The translations under genes were made by a program, and so were the position numbers. A DNA stretch of 64,000 nt, taken from Mycolicibacterium lacusdiani (GTDB taxonomy: Bacteria > Actinomycetota > Actinomycetes > Mycobacteriales > Mycobacteriaceae). Shown piece by piece: positions 1 through 9,349 of the stretch; position 1 is the stretch's first letter; the number at the start of each line of letters is the position of its first letter. Below the pieces are notes generated by a model that saw only the letters and a list, made by a program, of their open reading frames with translations, searched no databases and was not told the DNA's origin. Where the stretch lies: assembly GCF_021916785.1 (NCBI RefSeq), contig NZ_JAKCFC010000004.1:412973-476972 (forward strand). Direction: 5' to 3'.

Positions 1-407
1 AGTCCGTCGCTGGCCATCTCGGTTTCCCACCGGCGGCCATTGATGCGGGCGTGTTCGAAGAGGCCGGGGATGGCCAGCAGGGCCGACTGAACCGCGACGT
101 TCCGCCATGGCCCGTCGCCGATCGACGGATCGAACGAGGCCATGATGTGCGCGCGGCAGAATCGGCCGGGTCGGCCGTCGTCGGGTTCGAGGTGGCGGGC
201 GACGGCGTCGTCGTACTGCTGGATCCAGTGCTCGCACAGCGCTCGCAGTAGCGCCTCTCGACTACGGAAGTGGTGCAGCAGACCACCTTTGGAGACACCG
301 GCGTCCCGGGCGACCACCTCGAGGCTCACCTGGGGGCCGTGAGCCATCAGCGCATGCTCCGCCGCTTCCAACAGGGCGCGGCGAGTGCGTATCGCGTCTC
401 GTTGCAC
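1..407 (-). CDS. TetR-family transcriptional regulator (cut by left edge)
   Basis: The reverse strand encodes an N-terminal TetR helix-turn-helix: residues around RTRRALLEAAEHALMAHG, then VARDAGVSKGGLLHHF, the usual recognition-helix region, followed by a ligand-domain start. The C-terminus lies outside the window. The GTG at 407 is preferred because AGAGG lies about 8 nt upstream; another in-frame GTG at 416 is too close to it. It is divergent from the MFS transporter gene, the standard layout of a drug-efflux repressor and its target, and an inverted repeat lies between them. The ligand is unknown. Confidence 0.85.
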   Translation of the reverse strand, partial: MQRDAIRTRRALLEAAEHALMAHGPQVSLEVVARDAGVSKGGLLHHFRSREALLRALCEHWIQQYDDAVARHLEPDDGRPGRFCRAHIMASFDPSIGDGPWRNVAVQSALLAIPGLFEHARINGRRWETEMASDG

Positions 408-424
408 CGTGGTCACCTCTCGAG

Positions 425-475
425 CATACCGGCCGAGGGTGGCTAACCGACCGTCTGGACGGTATGTTGACTGGC
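425..475. promoter_or_regulatory. TetR/MFS divergent operator and promoter
   Basis: CATACCG at 425-431 is repeated inverted as CGGTATG at 460-466, and ACCGTC-TG-GACGGT at 450-463 is a perfect palindrome. The right half overlaps TATGTT (463-468), a -10 element seven bases before the MFS ATG at 476. Binding of the divergent TetR protein here would block the -10. The operator assignment is inferred from position and symmetry. Confidence 0.55.
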
Positions 476-2158
476 ATGGCAGACGAGCAGCGGTCGATGG
501 ACGGCCGAATCGGCGACCACGGGGAGGCGAGGGCCGCTGGTCGCAGGGAGTGGCTGGGGTTGGCCGTCCTGGTACTCGCGGTACTCCTGTTGGCCGTCGA
601 CGCCACGGTGCTCTCGCTTGCCGTGCCGTCGCTTGCCGAAGATCTCGACCCCTCGGCCACGCAGCTGCTGTGGATCGTCGACGTGTACTCCTTTGCGCTG
701 GCCGGATTGTTGGTCACGATGGGCAACCTGGGGGACCGGATCGGCCGAAAACGACTTCTGCTGATCGGGGCGGCGGGATTCGGTGCGGCGTCACTGCTCG
801 CAGCGTTCGCACCGACTGCGGCGTGGTTGATCGCGGCGCGTGCGCTGCTTGGCGTGGCTGGTGCGACGTTGATGCCGTCGACGTTGTCCCTGATTCGGAC
901 GATGTTCCCGGACGCGCGACAGCGCACCACCGCGATCGCAGTGTGGGGCGGGGCGGCGACTGCTGGCGCCGCCGCCGGACCACTGGTGGGTGGCGCTCTG
1001 CTGCAACACTTCTGGTGGGGCTCGGTCTTCGTGATCAACATGCCGGTGATGGTGCTGCTCCTGGCCACCGGGGCCTGGTTGTTGCCGGAGTCGCGCTCTC
1101 CCCAATCTGCGCCGCTGGACGTCTTGGGCGCCGCGTTGTCGGTGGCCACGATCATTCCCGCGGTCTACGCGATCAAGCTCCTCGCCAGCGAGGGCCTCGA
1201 CGTCACCGTGGCCGTGGCGGCGGCCGTCGCGACTCTATGTGGGTCGCTGTTCGTCGCTCGGCAGCGTCGCGCCGCGGCCCCACTCCTCGACCTGAAACTG
1301 TTCCGGTCGAAGGCCTTCTCGGGCGCGGTGGCCGCCAACGTGCTGGCCATCTTCGCGCTGAGCGGTCTGCTGTTCTACCTGTCGCAGTACCTGCAGTTGG
1401 TGCGCGGATTGCAGCCCCTTGCCGCTGGTATCGCACAGTCACCGATGACATTGGCGAGCCTGTTCACCGCGTTCCTGGCCGGCTGGCTGGTGGCGCGCCT
1501 GGGTCGCGGGCGGGTCATCGGCGCGGGTTTGGCGTGCGCCGCAGCCGGCGTGGCCACGGTCGCCGCGGCCGAGGTCGTGCCCGGGTACGGGTGGCTGGCC
1601 GCCGGCCTGGCGGTGACCGGCTTCGGCGTCGGAATGGCCCTGACGGTCACCACCGATGCGGTCGTGTCCGCCGTACCAGCCGAACAGGCGGGAGCAGCGG
1701 CAGCGGTGTCGGAAACCGGGTACGAGTTGGGTGCTGCCCTGGGCATCGCCCTCCTGGGCTCGTTGCACACCGCGCTCTACCGGGGCCACCTGACCCTCCC
1801 GACCGGCGTCGCGGACGACATCGCCGGACGCGCCCGCGAGTCCATCGCCTCGGCCATGACCGCGGCAGGTGATGCAGTGCCGAGCTTGAGCGAGCCGATC
1901 GTCGAGGCCAGCCGGAGCGCCTTCACGAGCGCAATGCAGATGACCTCGGCTGTAACCGCGGCGCTACTCCTGGCCGCGGCCGTCGTGTCGTGGCGCCTCA
2001 TTCCGGCTGCGACACCGCCGCCGCTCGGATGCAGCCGAGACGCTTGCAACGGCGTGTCCGCACCCGGGCCCCGCGTTGACCGCCCTGGCGATGACCGGTG
2101 CGCAGCGCTGGACAGCTACGCGCCGCCTTGCCGCCGAAGCGGTCAGACACGGAGCTGA
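476..2158 (+). CDS. MFS drug:H+ antiporter, DHA2 (QacA/EmrB-like) family
   Basis: Predicted inner-membrane efflux protein of about 560 aa. Motif A (GDRIGRKR) is near residues 86-93, motif C (GPLVGGALL) near 170, and about 14 hydrophobic segments are visible, as in the DHA2 family. The ATG at 476 is preferred over 464 because TATGTT at 463-468 sits 7 nt upstream, which fits a leaderless mRNA, and an operator overlaps 464. The last 45 residues, after the final membrane segment, are rich in Pro, Cys and Arg and do not look conserved; the reading frame may have drifted there. The substrate is unknown; the TetR neighbour suggests inducible efflux. Confidence 0.88.
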   Translation: MADEQRSMDGRIGDHGEARAAGRREWLGLAVLVLAVLLLAVDATVLSLAVPSLAEDLDPSATQLLWIVDVYSFALAGLLVTMGNLGDRIGRKRLLLIGAAGFGAASLLAAFAPTAAWLIAARALLGVAGATLMPSTLSLIRTMFPDARQRTTAIAVWGGAATAGAAAGPLVGGALLQHFWWGSVFVINMPVMVLLLATGAWLLPESRSPQSAPLDVLGAALSVATIIPAVYAIKLLASEGLDVTVAVAAAVATLCGSLFVARQRRAAAPLLDLKLFRSKAFSGAVAANVLAIFALSGLLFYLSQYLQLVRGLQPLAAGIAQSPMTLASLFTAFLAGWLVARLGRGRVIGAGLACAAAGVATVAAAEVVPGYGWLAAGLAVTGFGVGMALTVTTDAVVSAVPAEQAGAAAAVSETGYELGAALGIALLGSLHTALYRGHLTLPTGVADDIAGRARESIASAMTAAGDAVPSLSEPIVEASRSAFTSAMQMTSAVTAALLLAAAVVSWRLIPAATPPPLGCSRDACNGVSAPGPRVDRPGDDRCAALDSYAPPCRRSGQTRS

Positions 2159-2213
2159 CCACCACCACGATGCTCACCCCCGCCCCACACCGCCGATCGA
2201 GAGGACCCCAACG

Positions 2214-3409
2214 ATGTCCGATAGCTCTCCCCTGCCGCTGATCCTGCAGCGCGACAACGTGTTCGACCCAGGCGTGGACCTGACCCGAGCCCGCGACGGA
2301 GGCCTGCTGATGCGAGTTCCGGTGATGTTCTCGTCCACGCCCAAGTTGGCGTACGTCGTCACCAACCACGAGCATGCACGCACAGTGCTCGCCAACAGCG
2401 CCGACTTCGCCGTTGCGGCCACCGACTACGGCCCTGTCAGCGACGAGGAAGCTGCCGCGATGCGGGCTGGGAACCTGCTCGAGATGAACCCACCCGAGCA
2501 CACCCGGCTGCGTCGCATGCTGGTGTCCGCCTTCACCGCCCGACGGGTCGCGGCACTGGAGGCACGCATCACCGAGATCGTCGACGGATTCCTCGACGAC
2601 CTCGCCGCCCAGCCCCAACCCGCCGACTTAGTCACCCATTTCGCGCTGCCGGTGCCCTCCTTGGTCATCTGCGAACTGCTCGGGGTGCCCTACCACGATC
2701 GTGACGAATTCCAGCAGCGCGCTCAAGCGATGGTCGACTCCACCCTGAGTGCCGCCGAACAGCTTCGGGTCGACAGGGAACAACGTCGCTACATGGCAAG
2801 CCTGGTCGCGATCGCCCAGGCCGATCCCGGCGACGACCTGCTGGGCGCGCTGGTGCGCAGCCATGGCGCGGAGGTGTCGGCCGACGAACTCGTCGGCATC
2901 GGCTCCCTGCTCCTCATCGCCGGACACGAAACCACTGCGAACATGCTGGGGTTGGGCACGCTGGCTCTGCTGCGTCACCCCGACCAGCTCGCCGCGCTAC
3001 GTGACGACCCGGATTGATCGAGCCCGCAGTCGAAGAATTGATGCGTTGGCTGTCGATCGTGCCCAGCGGGATGGAACGCATCACGACCCGCGACGTCACC
3101 ATCGGCGAATACACCATCCCGTCGGGGGAACACGTCGTCGTCTACCTTCCCGCGGCCAATCGCGACCCCAACTTCGTCACCGACCCCGACCGGTTCGACG
3201 TGCGCCGCGGCGCACCCGGACACGTCGCGTTCGGGCACGGCGTGCACCACTGCCTGGGTGCACCGCTGGCGAGGGCGGAGATGCGCATAGCCTTCCCCGC
3301 ACTCCTACGCCGCTTTCCGGATCTGGCGCTCGGGGTGCCGTTCGAAGACATCGCCTACCGGCGACACCAAGCCGTGTACGGCGTCCACGCACTCCCGGTT
3401 ACGTGGTAG
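2214..3409 (+). pseudogene. Cytochrome P450 with single-base frameshift
   Basis: Two adjacent frames together make one complete bacterial P450. The first part (2214-3017) ends soon after the I-helix oxygen-binding motif AGHETTAN; the second (from about 3014) carries the ExxR region EELMR and the haem loop FGHGVHHCLG. At 3009-3019 the DNA reads gattgatcgag; one extra C (gatctgatcgag) would rejoin the frames as DPDLIEPAVEELMRW. As written the protein stops before ExxR and the haem cysteine and would be inactive. It is either a real pseudogene or a sequencing indel. The start at 2214 has AGAGGA about 8 nt upstream. Confidence 0.85.
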
Positions 3410-3497
3410 CCCTAGCGTCCGACCACCCGGCGTCTTCGACCAGGACGACGCCACCGGCATCGTCGTGGTGCGCAGCCGACTTCCCGCAGACGAAGTG
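3408..3497 (+). pseudogene. Relic of a 3Fe-4S ferredoxin gene
   Basis: Read from 3426, this stretch gives PGVFDQDDATGIVVV followed by LPADE. This resembles the middle of the small ferredoxins usually encoded next to mycobacterial P450s (…APEVFDQDDDGxVVV…PPAE…). The N-terminal cysteines and the C-terminal CPxxA segment are missing. The frame runs on without a ferredoxin-like end. It is called a decayed fragment by resemblance and position only. Confidence 0.45.
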
Positions 3498-3630
3498 GGC
3501 ATGGAACGCGACGTCGGCCTCAGCGCCCTTCTGGCCCGCATTCCGACGCTTGCGCTCGCTGGGCCCGATGTTTCCCGCCGGCCATTCAGGGAAACATCGA
3601 AGACACCTGACCCAGTGATGGAAGGGCGCC

Positions 3631-4584
3631 ATGCTCGACGATGCCGTCGGACTGTTGGGCCGCACTGCCGTGCGGACCCTCCGCGGTATCCCAGTCGTCG
3701 GTCGGCTCCTGGGTGCTCCGACCAGCTTCGGTGTCGACGGCCGGGTGCTGTTCATCACCGGCGCGGCCCGTGGACTTGGCGCCGAGGTCGCCAGGCAGGC
3801 ACACGGGCGCGGCGCCTACGTGGCTCTAGTGGGCCGGCGGATGGCACCTCTGCAGGAACTCGCCGACGAACTCGGCGAGCGGGCCGCAGCCTTCGAGGCC
3901 GACGTCACCGACTTCGACAAGCTTCAGGAAGCGGCCGACGCGGCAACAGCTCGCTTCGGCGGCATCGACGTGGTGATCGCGAACGCGGGGATCGCCCCAC
4001 CGTCGGACACCGTCGCCACCATCGATCCGGCCGCGTTCGAGCGCACCGTCGAAGTCGACCTGCTGGGGCAGTGGCGCACGGTCCGAGCCGCACTGCCCGC
4101 GGTCATCGAGCGGCAGGGTCACGTCGTACTCGTCGGGTCCGTCTACGCCTTCTTCAACGGGGTACTGGCCGCGTCCTACGCTGTCAGCAAGGCAGGCGTG
4201 GAGCAGCTCGCCAGGACGCTGCGGGTCGAACTCGCGCAGCACGGGGTGAGCGTCGGCTACGCCTACCTCGGGTTCATCGACACGGACCTGGCCACCGAGG
4301 TGTTCGCCGACGATCACGTCGGAGCGGTGCGCCAGGCGATACCCGGGTTCCTCACCCGGCCCATGACGGTCGAAGCAGCCGCCGCCGCGGTGCTCGCCGG
4401 CGTCGAGCGGCGCGCGGCACGGATCAGCGCACCCGGCTGGGTCGGCCCGATGCTGGCGACCCGCAGCCTGACCACGGCGGTGATGGACGACGTGTTGATG
4501 CACAACCCGGGCGTCACCGGGGCGATCCGGACGGCAGAGGCATTGCGAGCCAACGAAGGCGGTGGTCGCGCATGCGGCAATTGA
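3631..4584 (+). CDS. Short-chain dehydrogenase/reductase (SadH-like)
   Basis: Classical SDR of 317 aa. The Rossmann motif TGAARGLG is at residues 43-50, NAG lies near 112, and the catalytic Ser and YxxxK appear as GSVYAFF and YAVSK. A roughly 35-residue N-terminal extension (GIPVVGRLLGAP) precedes the fold. GGAAGGG lies just upstream of the ATG. Its end overlaps the WS/DGAT start by 13 nt, so the two are co-translated. A SadH-like SDR beside a WS/DGAT recalls the mymA region of M. tuberculosis, pointing to fatty alcohol/aldehyde or wax metabolism; the substrate is not shown by the sequence. Confidence 0.88.
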   Translation: MLDDAVGLLGRTAVRTLRGIPVVGRLLGAPTSFGVDGRVLFITGAARGLGAEVARQAHGRGAYVALVGRRMAPLQELADELGERAAAFEADVTDFDKLQEAADAATARFGGIDVVIANAGIAPPSDTVATIDPAAFERTVEVDLLGQWRTVRAALPAVIERQGHVVLVGSVYAFFNGVLAASYAVSKAGVEQLARTLRVELAQHGVSVGYAYLGFIDTDLATEVFADDHVGAVRQAIPGFLTRPMTVEAAAAAVLAGVERRAARISAPGWVGPMLATRSLTTAVMDDVLMHNPGVTGAIRTAEALRANEGGGRACGN

Positions 4585-6032
4585 GCAGTCTCGACACGCA
4601 GTTCCTGGCGATCGAGGACGGCCGCCGCACCGGCCACGTCGGCGCGTTGGCGGTGTACGACCCGAGCACCGCGCCCGGCGGCATCATGGACTGCGGCACC
4701 ATGGTGGCGCTTCTGCGCCAGCGAATGCACCTGTTGCCACCGTTGCGGTGGCGGTTGATGGAGGTGCCGTTCGGTGTGGACTACCCGTACTGGGTCGACG
4801 ACGAGGGGTTCGACCTCAGCTATCACGTGAGGGAGTCGGCGATTCCCTCGCCGGGATCCGACGAGCAGTTGGCGGAGCTAATCTCGCGTTTGCACGGGCA
4901 GCCACTCGACCGCGCGCATCCACTCTGGGAGATGTATGTCATCAGCGGACTGGCCGACGGCAACGTAGCGGTCTACACCAAGATTCACCACGCCGTCATC
5001 GACGGGGTGTCGGGAGCCGAGATCACCGGCCTGCTCATGGATCTGAGCCCAGAGGGCCGTGACATACCCCCGGCCGAAATGGCCGCCACTCGGTCGGCTC
5101 CCCGGCAGATCGAGCGGTGGGGGCGGGCAGTCGTCGGCCTACCGCGTTACCCGCTGCGGGCGTTGCGTTCGGCGCCGAGCGCGCTGCCGAACCTCGAGGA
5201 CACGACGCTGTCGTCCGTACCCGGTGTCGGACAGCTCGGTCGTGTCGCCAACCGACTGTCGAACGTCGCTCGGCGCACCGGTGAGCGACGAAGCCGCACG
5301 TCCCTCCCCGCGCCTAAGACGTCGTTCAACGGACGAGTCTCGCCCAGTAGGCGTTTCGTCTTCGGCAGGCTCGACCTCGATCGGGTGAAGGAGGTCAAGA
5401 ACGCCCACGGAGCCACGGTGAACGACGTGGTGGTCGCGATCTGTGCCGGTGCCGTTCGGCGCTGGCTGGTCGACCACGACGAATTGCCGAACAGCCCACT
5501 CGTTGCCCAGATTCCGGTGTCCGTGCGGACGGAGGAGCAGGCCGGCACCTACGGCAACCGGGTCCTGATGCTCGCAGCACCGCTGCACACCAACGTCGCC
5601 GATCCGGTGGAACGGCTCGAAGCGACGGCAGGCGGAATGAGGGAGATGAAGGACCGGCACCGAGCGCTGCCTGCCAACCTCCTGATCGACTTCAACCACT
5701 TCATCCCGCCTGCACTGTTCAGTCGCGCGGCACGGGCAACGTTCGCGTTGGCCACGTCCAGGGTCGGGCGCCCGACGTGGAACGTGGTGGTGTCCAACGT
5801 GCCCGGGCCCCAGATCCCGCTGTACTGCGGCGGCGCTCGGCTCGTCGCCCACTACCCCGTCTCGGTGATCACCGACGGCCTCGGGCTGAACATCACGGTG
5901 ATGAGCTACGACGGCCACCTCGACGTCGGCATCATCGCCGACCGCAGGCAGATGCCCGACGTCGCGACCGTGATGGACGGGCTCGAGCAGTCGCTGACGG
6001 AGCTGGAACGCGCCGTCCTCAGCGACCGGTGA
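4572..6032 (+). CDS. Wax ester synthase/diacylglycerol acyltransferase (WS/DGAT)
   Basis: 486 aa. The opening MRQLSSLDTQFLAIEDG and the active-site motif HHAVIDG (residues 129-135, HHxxxDG) are diagnostic of the mycobacterial Tgs/WS-DGAT family, which transfers acyl-CoA to fatty alcohol or diacylglycerol for storage lipid. A C-terminal NVVVSNVPGP segment is also typical. It is the second gene of a translationally coupled pair with the SDR. Its 3' end overlaps the convergent FAD oxidase gene by 14 nt. Confidence 0.93.
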   Translation: MRQLSSLDTQFLAIEDGRRTGHVGALAVYDPSTAPGGIMDCGTMVALLRQRMHLLPPLRWRLMEVPFGVDYPYWVDDEGFDLSYHVRESAIPSPGSDEQLAELISRLHGQPLDRAHPLWEMYVISGLADGNVAVYTKIHHAVIDGVSGAEITGLLMDLSPEGRDIPPAEMAATRSAPRQIERWGRAVVGLPRYPLRALRSAPSALPNLEDTTLSSVPGVGQLGRVANRLSNVARRTGERRSRTSLPAPKTSFNGRVSPSRRFVFGRLDLDRVKEVKNAHGATVNDVVVAICAGAVRRWLVDHDELPNSPLVAQIPVSVRTEEQAGTYGNRVLMLAAPLHTNVADPVERLEATAGGMREMKDRHRALPANLLIDFNHFIPPALFSRAARATFALATSRVGRPTWNVVVSNVPGPQIPLYCGGARLVAHYPVSVITDGLGLNITVMSYDGHLDVGIIADRRQMPDVATVMDGLEQSLTELERAVLSDR

Positions 6033-7425
6033 TCTTGTTCGCTACCGTGGCGATTCGGCTGGTCCGGCCCAGCCCGTTCGTCTCGCGGCGATCCGCCGTC
6101 CGGTAGAGCGCGTACATGCTCTGCACGCCGAGCCAACGCAACGGCTCGGGCTCCCAGCGCCGCACCCGCCGACCGACCCACGGAAGACGCGTGAGGTCGG
6201 TCTGGCGGTGCAGCACGAGGTCGGCCAGCGTGCGACCGGCGAGGTTGGTCGTGGTCAGTCCGCTGCCCACGTAACCGCCCGCCGTGCCGAGGCCCGTGGT
6301 GCGGTCGAAGTCGACCGTCGCCGTCCAGTCCCGCGGCACGCCGAGGACGCCGCACCAGGCATGTTCGATTGGGACGTCGGCGGTCGCGGGGAACATGTCG
6401 TGAGTGAGCGCGGTGAGCGCATCGATCGTCCACTGCTGCGTGGCGCCACGGTCGTCGAGGCGGGACCCGTAGCGGTACGGAATGCCGCGCCCGCCGAGTG
6501 CGATCCGGCCGTCGACCGTGCGCTGGGCGTACATGTATCCATGCGCGTAGTCACCGAGCAATTCGGCGTCGCGCCAGCCGATTTGATCGTGGACCTCCTC
6601 GGGCAACGGGGCGGTCACGATCATGGAGGAGTTCATCGGCAACCAGCTGCGCTTCTGCCCCTCGATGCTGCCGGTGAATCCCTCGAGGCAGCGCAGTACG
6701 GTCGGTGCGCGGACGGTGCCCCGGTCGGTGACGGCCCGGCCCGGGTCGATCCTACTGACGGTGGTTTGCTCGAAGATCCGGACGCCGAGGTCGACCACGC
6801 TGTCCGCCAGGCCCTGCACCAACTTGGCCGGCTGAACCCGGGCGCAGTGCGGGCTGAAGATGCCGCCGAGCGATCCGGCGACCCGGATCCGAGCGTCCAT
6901 CTCCGCCCGGCTCAGTTCGACGAAGTCCATGGGGTCTGCGCCCCATTCGCGTTCGTAGCGCAGGCCGGCGTGCAGCCGTTGCAGCTGCGCCTGGTTGCGC
7001 GCGACGTGCAGCAGTCCGTCCTTCGCGATGTCGGCATCGATGCCCTCGGTCTTCGCGACCGCGATCACCTCGTCGACGGCATCGCGCATCGCGCGCATCA
7101 GGTCGATCACGCCTTGGCGACCGTGGGTCGAGGCGTAGGCGTCGCGCGAGCCGGCCAGCTCCGCCGACAGCCAGCCACCATTGCGGCCCGAGGCGCCGAA
7201 GCCGGCGAACTCTTTCTCTAGCACTACGATCCGAAGATCGGGCTGCTGACGCTTGAGGTAGTAGGCGGTCCAGAGTCCGGTGAATCCGGCACCCACGATG
7301 CACACGTCGGCTTCGAGGTCTCCGGGGAGTGCGGGACGCGGCTGGGGCAGCCCGATCGACCTGTACCAGAAGGACACTCCGCCGTTGACGGGCTGCTTGA
7401 CGGTCTGCTGGCCTGACGAAGCCAT
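6019..7425 (-). CDS. FAD-dependent amine oxidoreductase, PuuB-like (DAO family)
   Basis: 468 aa. GAGFTG at residues 45-50 is the FAD-binding Rossmann motif, followed by GASGRNGGWL, characteristic of gamma-glutamylputrescine oxidase and related DAO-family enzymes. It is the last gene of the leftward ABC importer operon, 12 nt after the ATPase gene. It probably oxidises the amine that the transporter brings in, making aldehyde, ammonia and hydrogen peroxide. Putrescine or a glutamylated polyamine is the favoured substrate because of the PotABCD-like transporter and PuuR-like regulator, but no PuuA or PuuC neighbour is present. Confidence 0.85.
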   Translation of the reverse strand: MASSGQQTVKQPVNGGVSFWYRSIGLPQPRPALPGDLEADVCIVGAGFTGLWTAYYLKRQQPDLRIVVLEKEFAGFGASGRNGGWLSAELAGSRDAYASTHGRQGVIDLMRAMRDAVDEVIAVAKTEGIDADIAKDGLLHVARNQAQLQRLHAGLRYEREWGADPMDFVELSRAEMDARIRVAGSLGGIFSPHCARVQPAKLVQGLADSVVDLGVRIFEQTTVSRIDPGRAVTDRGTVRAPTVLRCLEGFTGSIEGQKRSWLPMNSSMIVTAPLPEEVHDQIGWRDAELLGDYAHGYMYAQRTVDGRIALGGRGIPYRYGSRLDDRGATQQWTIDALTALTHDMFPATADVPIEHAWCGVLGVPRDWTATVDFDRTTGLGTAGGYVGSGLTTTNLAGRTLADLVLHRQTDLTRLPWVGRRVRRWEPEPLRWLGVQSMYALYRTADRRETNGLGRTSRIATVANKITGR

Positions 7426-7437
7426 GTTGTCGTGCTC

Positions 7438-8565
7438 CTAGTTCGTTGCGGTGGCGGGAGTTCGAGGTGCCGGCTGCGTCTCGTCGACGGCCAGGACGGA
7501 GGCGTCCTCGCGGCGGAAGGTCAGCCAGACGGTGTCGTCGGCGTGCACGGGAGCCAGTGCGGCGCCTGCACTCTCCCGGACCAGGACCGTGCTGCCGTCG
7601 TCGAGGCGCACCTCGACCTTGCGGGCGTTTCCGAAGTAGATCTGCTGGATGACGCGACCGGGAACGGCGTTGTCCGCCTGCGGTTCCGCATCACCGGTGT
7701 GAATCGCGATGCGCTCGGGACGCACGACGACGGCCACGGTGCGCGAGTCGGGTAGGGCCCCGCGCGTCGCGGTCAGGGTGCGGCCGAATGCCTGGACCCG
7801 ATCACCGTCCAACGTGCCACGGAACAACGACGACTCACCGACGAACTGCGCCACGAAGAGGCTGTTGGGATGCTCGTACAGGTCCGACGGCGTGCCGATC
7901 TGCTGGATGCGTCCGTCGTTGAACACCGCGACCCGGTCGGAGAGCACCAGCGCTTCGTCCTGGTCGTGGGTGACGTAGACGAACGTGGTGCCGAGGTCGG
8001 CGTGGATCCGCTTGATCTCCAGCTGCAGGGTGTCGCGCAGCTTCTTGTCGAGCGCGCCGAGCGGCTCGTCCATCAGCAGCACGCGCGGGTTGTAGACGAC
8101 CGCCCGCGCCAGCGCGACTCGCTGCTGCTGACCGCCCGACAGCTCCTTCGGCTTGCGCCGGGCCAGGTGCTCGAGACCCACCATCGTCAGCGCATCGGCG
8201 ACCATCGTGGCGCGCTGGGACTTGTCGATGGACCGCTGCTTCAGCGGGTACTCCACGTTGTCGGCCACGCTCATGTGCGGGAACAGGGCGTAGTGCTGGA
8301 ACACCATGCCGATGTCGCGCTTGTACGGCGGCAGGTCGGTGACCGGGCTGCCGTCGATGGACAGTTCGCCCTCGGTGACGTCGACGAACCCGGCGATCAT
8401 GTTGAGCGTGGTCGTCTTTCCCGACCCGCTGGGACCGAGCAGGGTGAGGAATTCGCCTGGACGCGCGTCCAGGTCGATGGCATCGACGGCGGTGACGGAG
8501 CCGTACCGCTTGACCAGACCCCGCATCGTGATGGAAGCGCCATGCGGCGCGCGGTCATCGGACAC
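7438..8565 (-). CDS. ABC importer ATPase, PotA-like
   Basis: 375 aa. Walker A GPSGSGKTT is at residues 44-52, the signature LSGGQQQRV at 142-150 and Walker B VLLMDEP at 162-168. A C-terminal TOBE-like regulatory domain follows (about 245-350). This is the architecture of spermidine/putrescine and related importers. The gene start overlaps the end of the upstream permease gene by 11 nt. It energises the two permeases encoded at 8555-10245. Confidence 0.93.
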   Translation of the reverse strand: MSDDRAPHGASITMRGLVKRYGSVTAVDAIDLDARPGEFLTLLGPSGSGKTTTLNMIAGFVDVTEGELSIDGSPVTDLPPYKRDIGMVFQHYALFPHMSVADNVEYPLKQRSIDKSQRATMVADALTMVGLEHLARRKPKELSGGQQQRVALARAVVYNPRVLLMDEPLGALDKKLRDTLQLEIKRIHADLGTTFVYVTHDQDEALVLSDRVAVFNDGRIQQIGTPSDLYEHPNSLFVAQFVGESSLFRGTLDGDRVQAFGRTLTATRGALPDSRTVAVVVRPERIAIHTGDAEPQADNAVPGRVIQQIYFGNARKVEVRLDDGSTVLVRESAGAALAPVHADDTVWLTFRREDASVLAVDETQPAPRTPATATN

Positions 8566-9349
8566 GATTCCTCCTGATGGCGAAGATGCTGGCGAGGATG
8601 GTCAGCGCCGTGGTGAGCGCCAGGATCACCGTCGCCGCGGCGGCGATGGTGGGGTCGGTGTCGCGGGTGACCGACGAATACATCCGCACCGGAAGCGTTT
8701 GCAGGTAAGGGCTTTGGATGAACAGCGACAGCACCACCTCGTCGAAGCTGGTGGCGAACGCGAACAGTGCTCCCGACAGGACGCCCGGCGCCACCTGCGG
8801 CAGAGTGACGGTGCGGAACGTCGTCCACCTGTTCGCTCCGCAGATCGCGGCCGCGTCCTCGAGCCGCCGGTCGAACCCCTGCAGGCTGGCACTCACCGGG
8901 ATGATCACGAACGGCAGGGCGAGCACGCTGTGCGCCACGACGAAGCCGAGGGTGGTGCCCAGCAGGTTGAGCCGCAGGTAGATCGCATAGATGCCGATCG
9001 ACACCACGATCACCGGAACGATCATCGGCGAGAGCAGCAGCGCGCGCAGGCCCTGATCGCCGAAGAATCGCGTCCGGCTGAAGGCCACTGCCGCCGCCGT
9101 CCCGCACACCGTCGCAACGACGGCCACCAGGAGGCCGACCCGGATGCTCGCCTCCAGCGACCAGAGCCACGACGGGTCGGTGAAGAAGTTGACGTACCAC
9201 TGCGTCGACCAGCCCGTCGGCGGGAACCTGAACGACGGAAGATCGGTGAAGCTGAGCGGGATCACGACCAGCGACGGCGCGACCAGCCAGGTCGCGACTA
9301 GGCCGCAGAACACCAGGAGCGCACCGCGCCAGAACGTGCCGCTGCGCAT
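8555..9349 (-). CDS. ABC importer permease, PotC-like
   Basis: 264 aa with about six membrane segments and a permease EAA-type loop (LEDAAAICGANRWTTF). It has the length and N-terminal layout of PotC-type subunits. The ATG at 9349 overlaps the TGA of the preceding permease gene by one base (TGATG), and the gene runs 11 nt into the ATPase gene, so the set is translationally coupled. Substrate specificity cannot be read from the permease. Confidence 0.9.
   Translation of the reverse strand: MRSGTFWRGALLVFCGLVATWLVAPSLVVIPLSFTDLPSFRFPPTGWSTQWYVNFFTDPSWLWSLEASIRVGLLVAVVATVCGTAAAVAFSRTRFFGDQGLRALLLSPMIVPVIVVSIGIYAIYLRLNLLGTTLGFVVAHSVLALPFVIIPVSASLQGFDRRLEDAAAICGANRWTTFRTVTLPQVAPGVLSGALFAFATSFDEVVLSLFIQSPYLQTLPVRMYSSVTRDTDPTIAAAATVILALTTALTILASIFAIRRNRVR

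Noticed and set aside
3465..6032. 855-residue open frame covering the P450 tail, SDR and WS/DGAT
   Set aside because: The first part is out of frame with the SDR and is arginine-rich shadow sequence; the last part is the real WS/DGAT from 4572.
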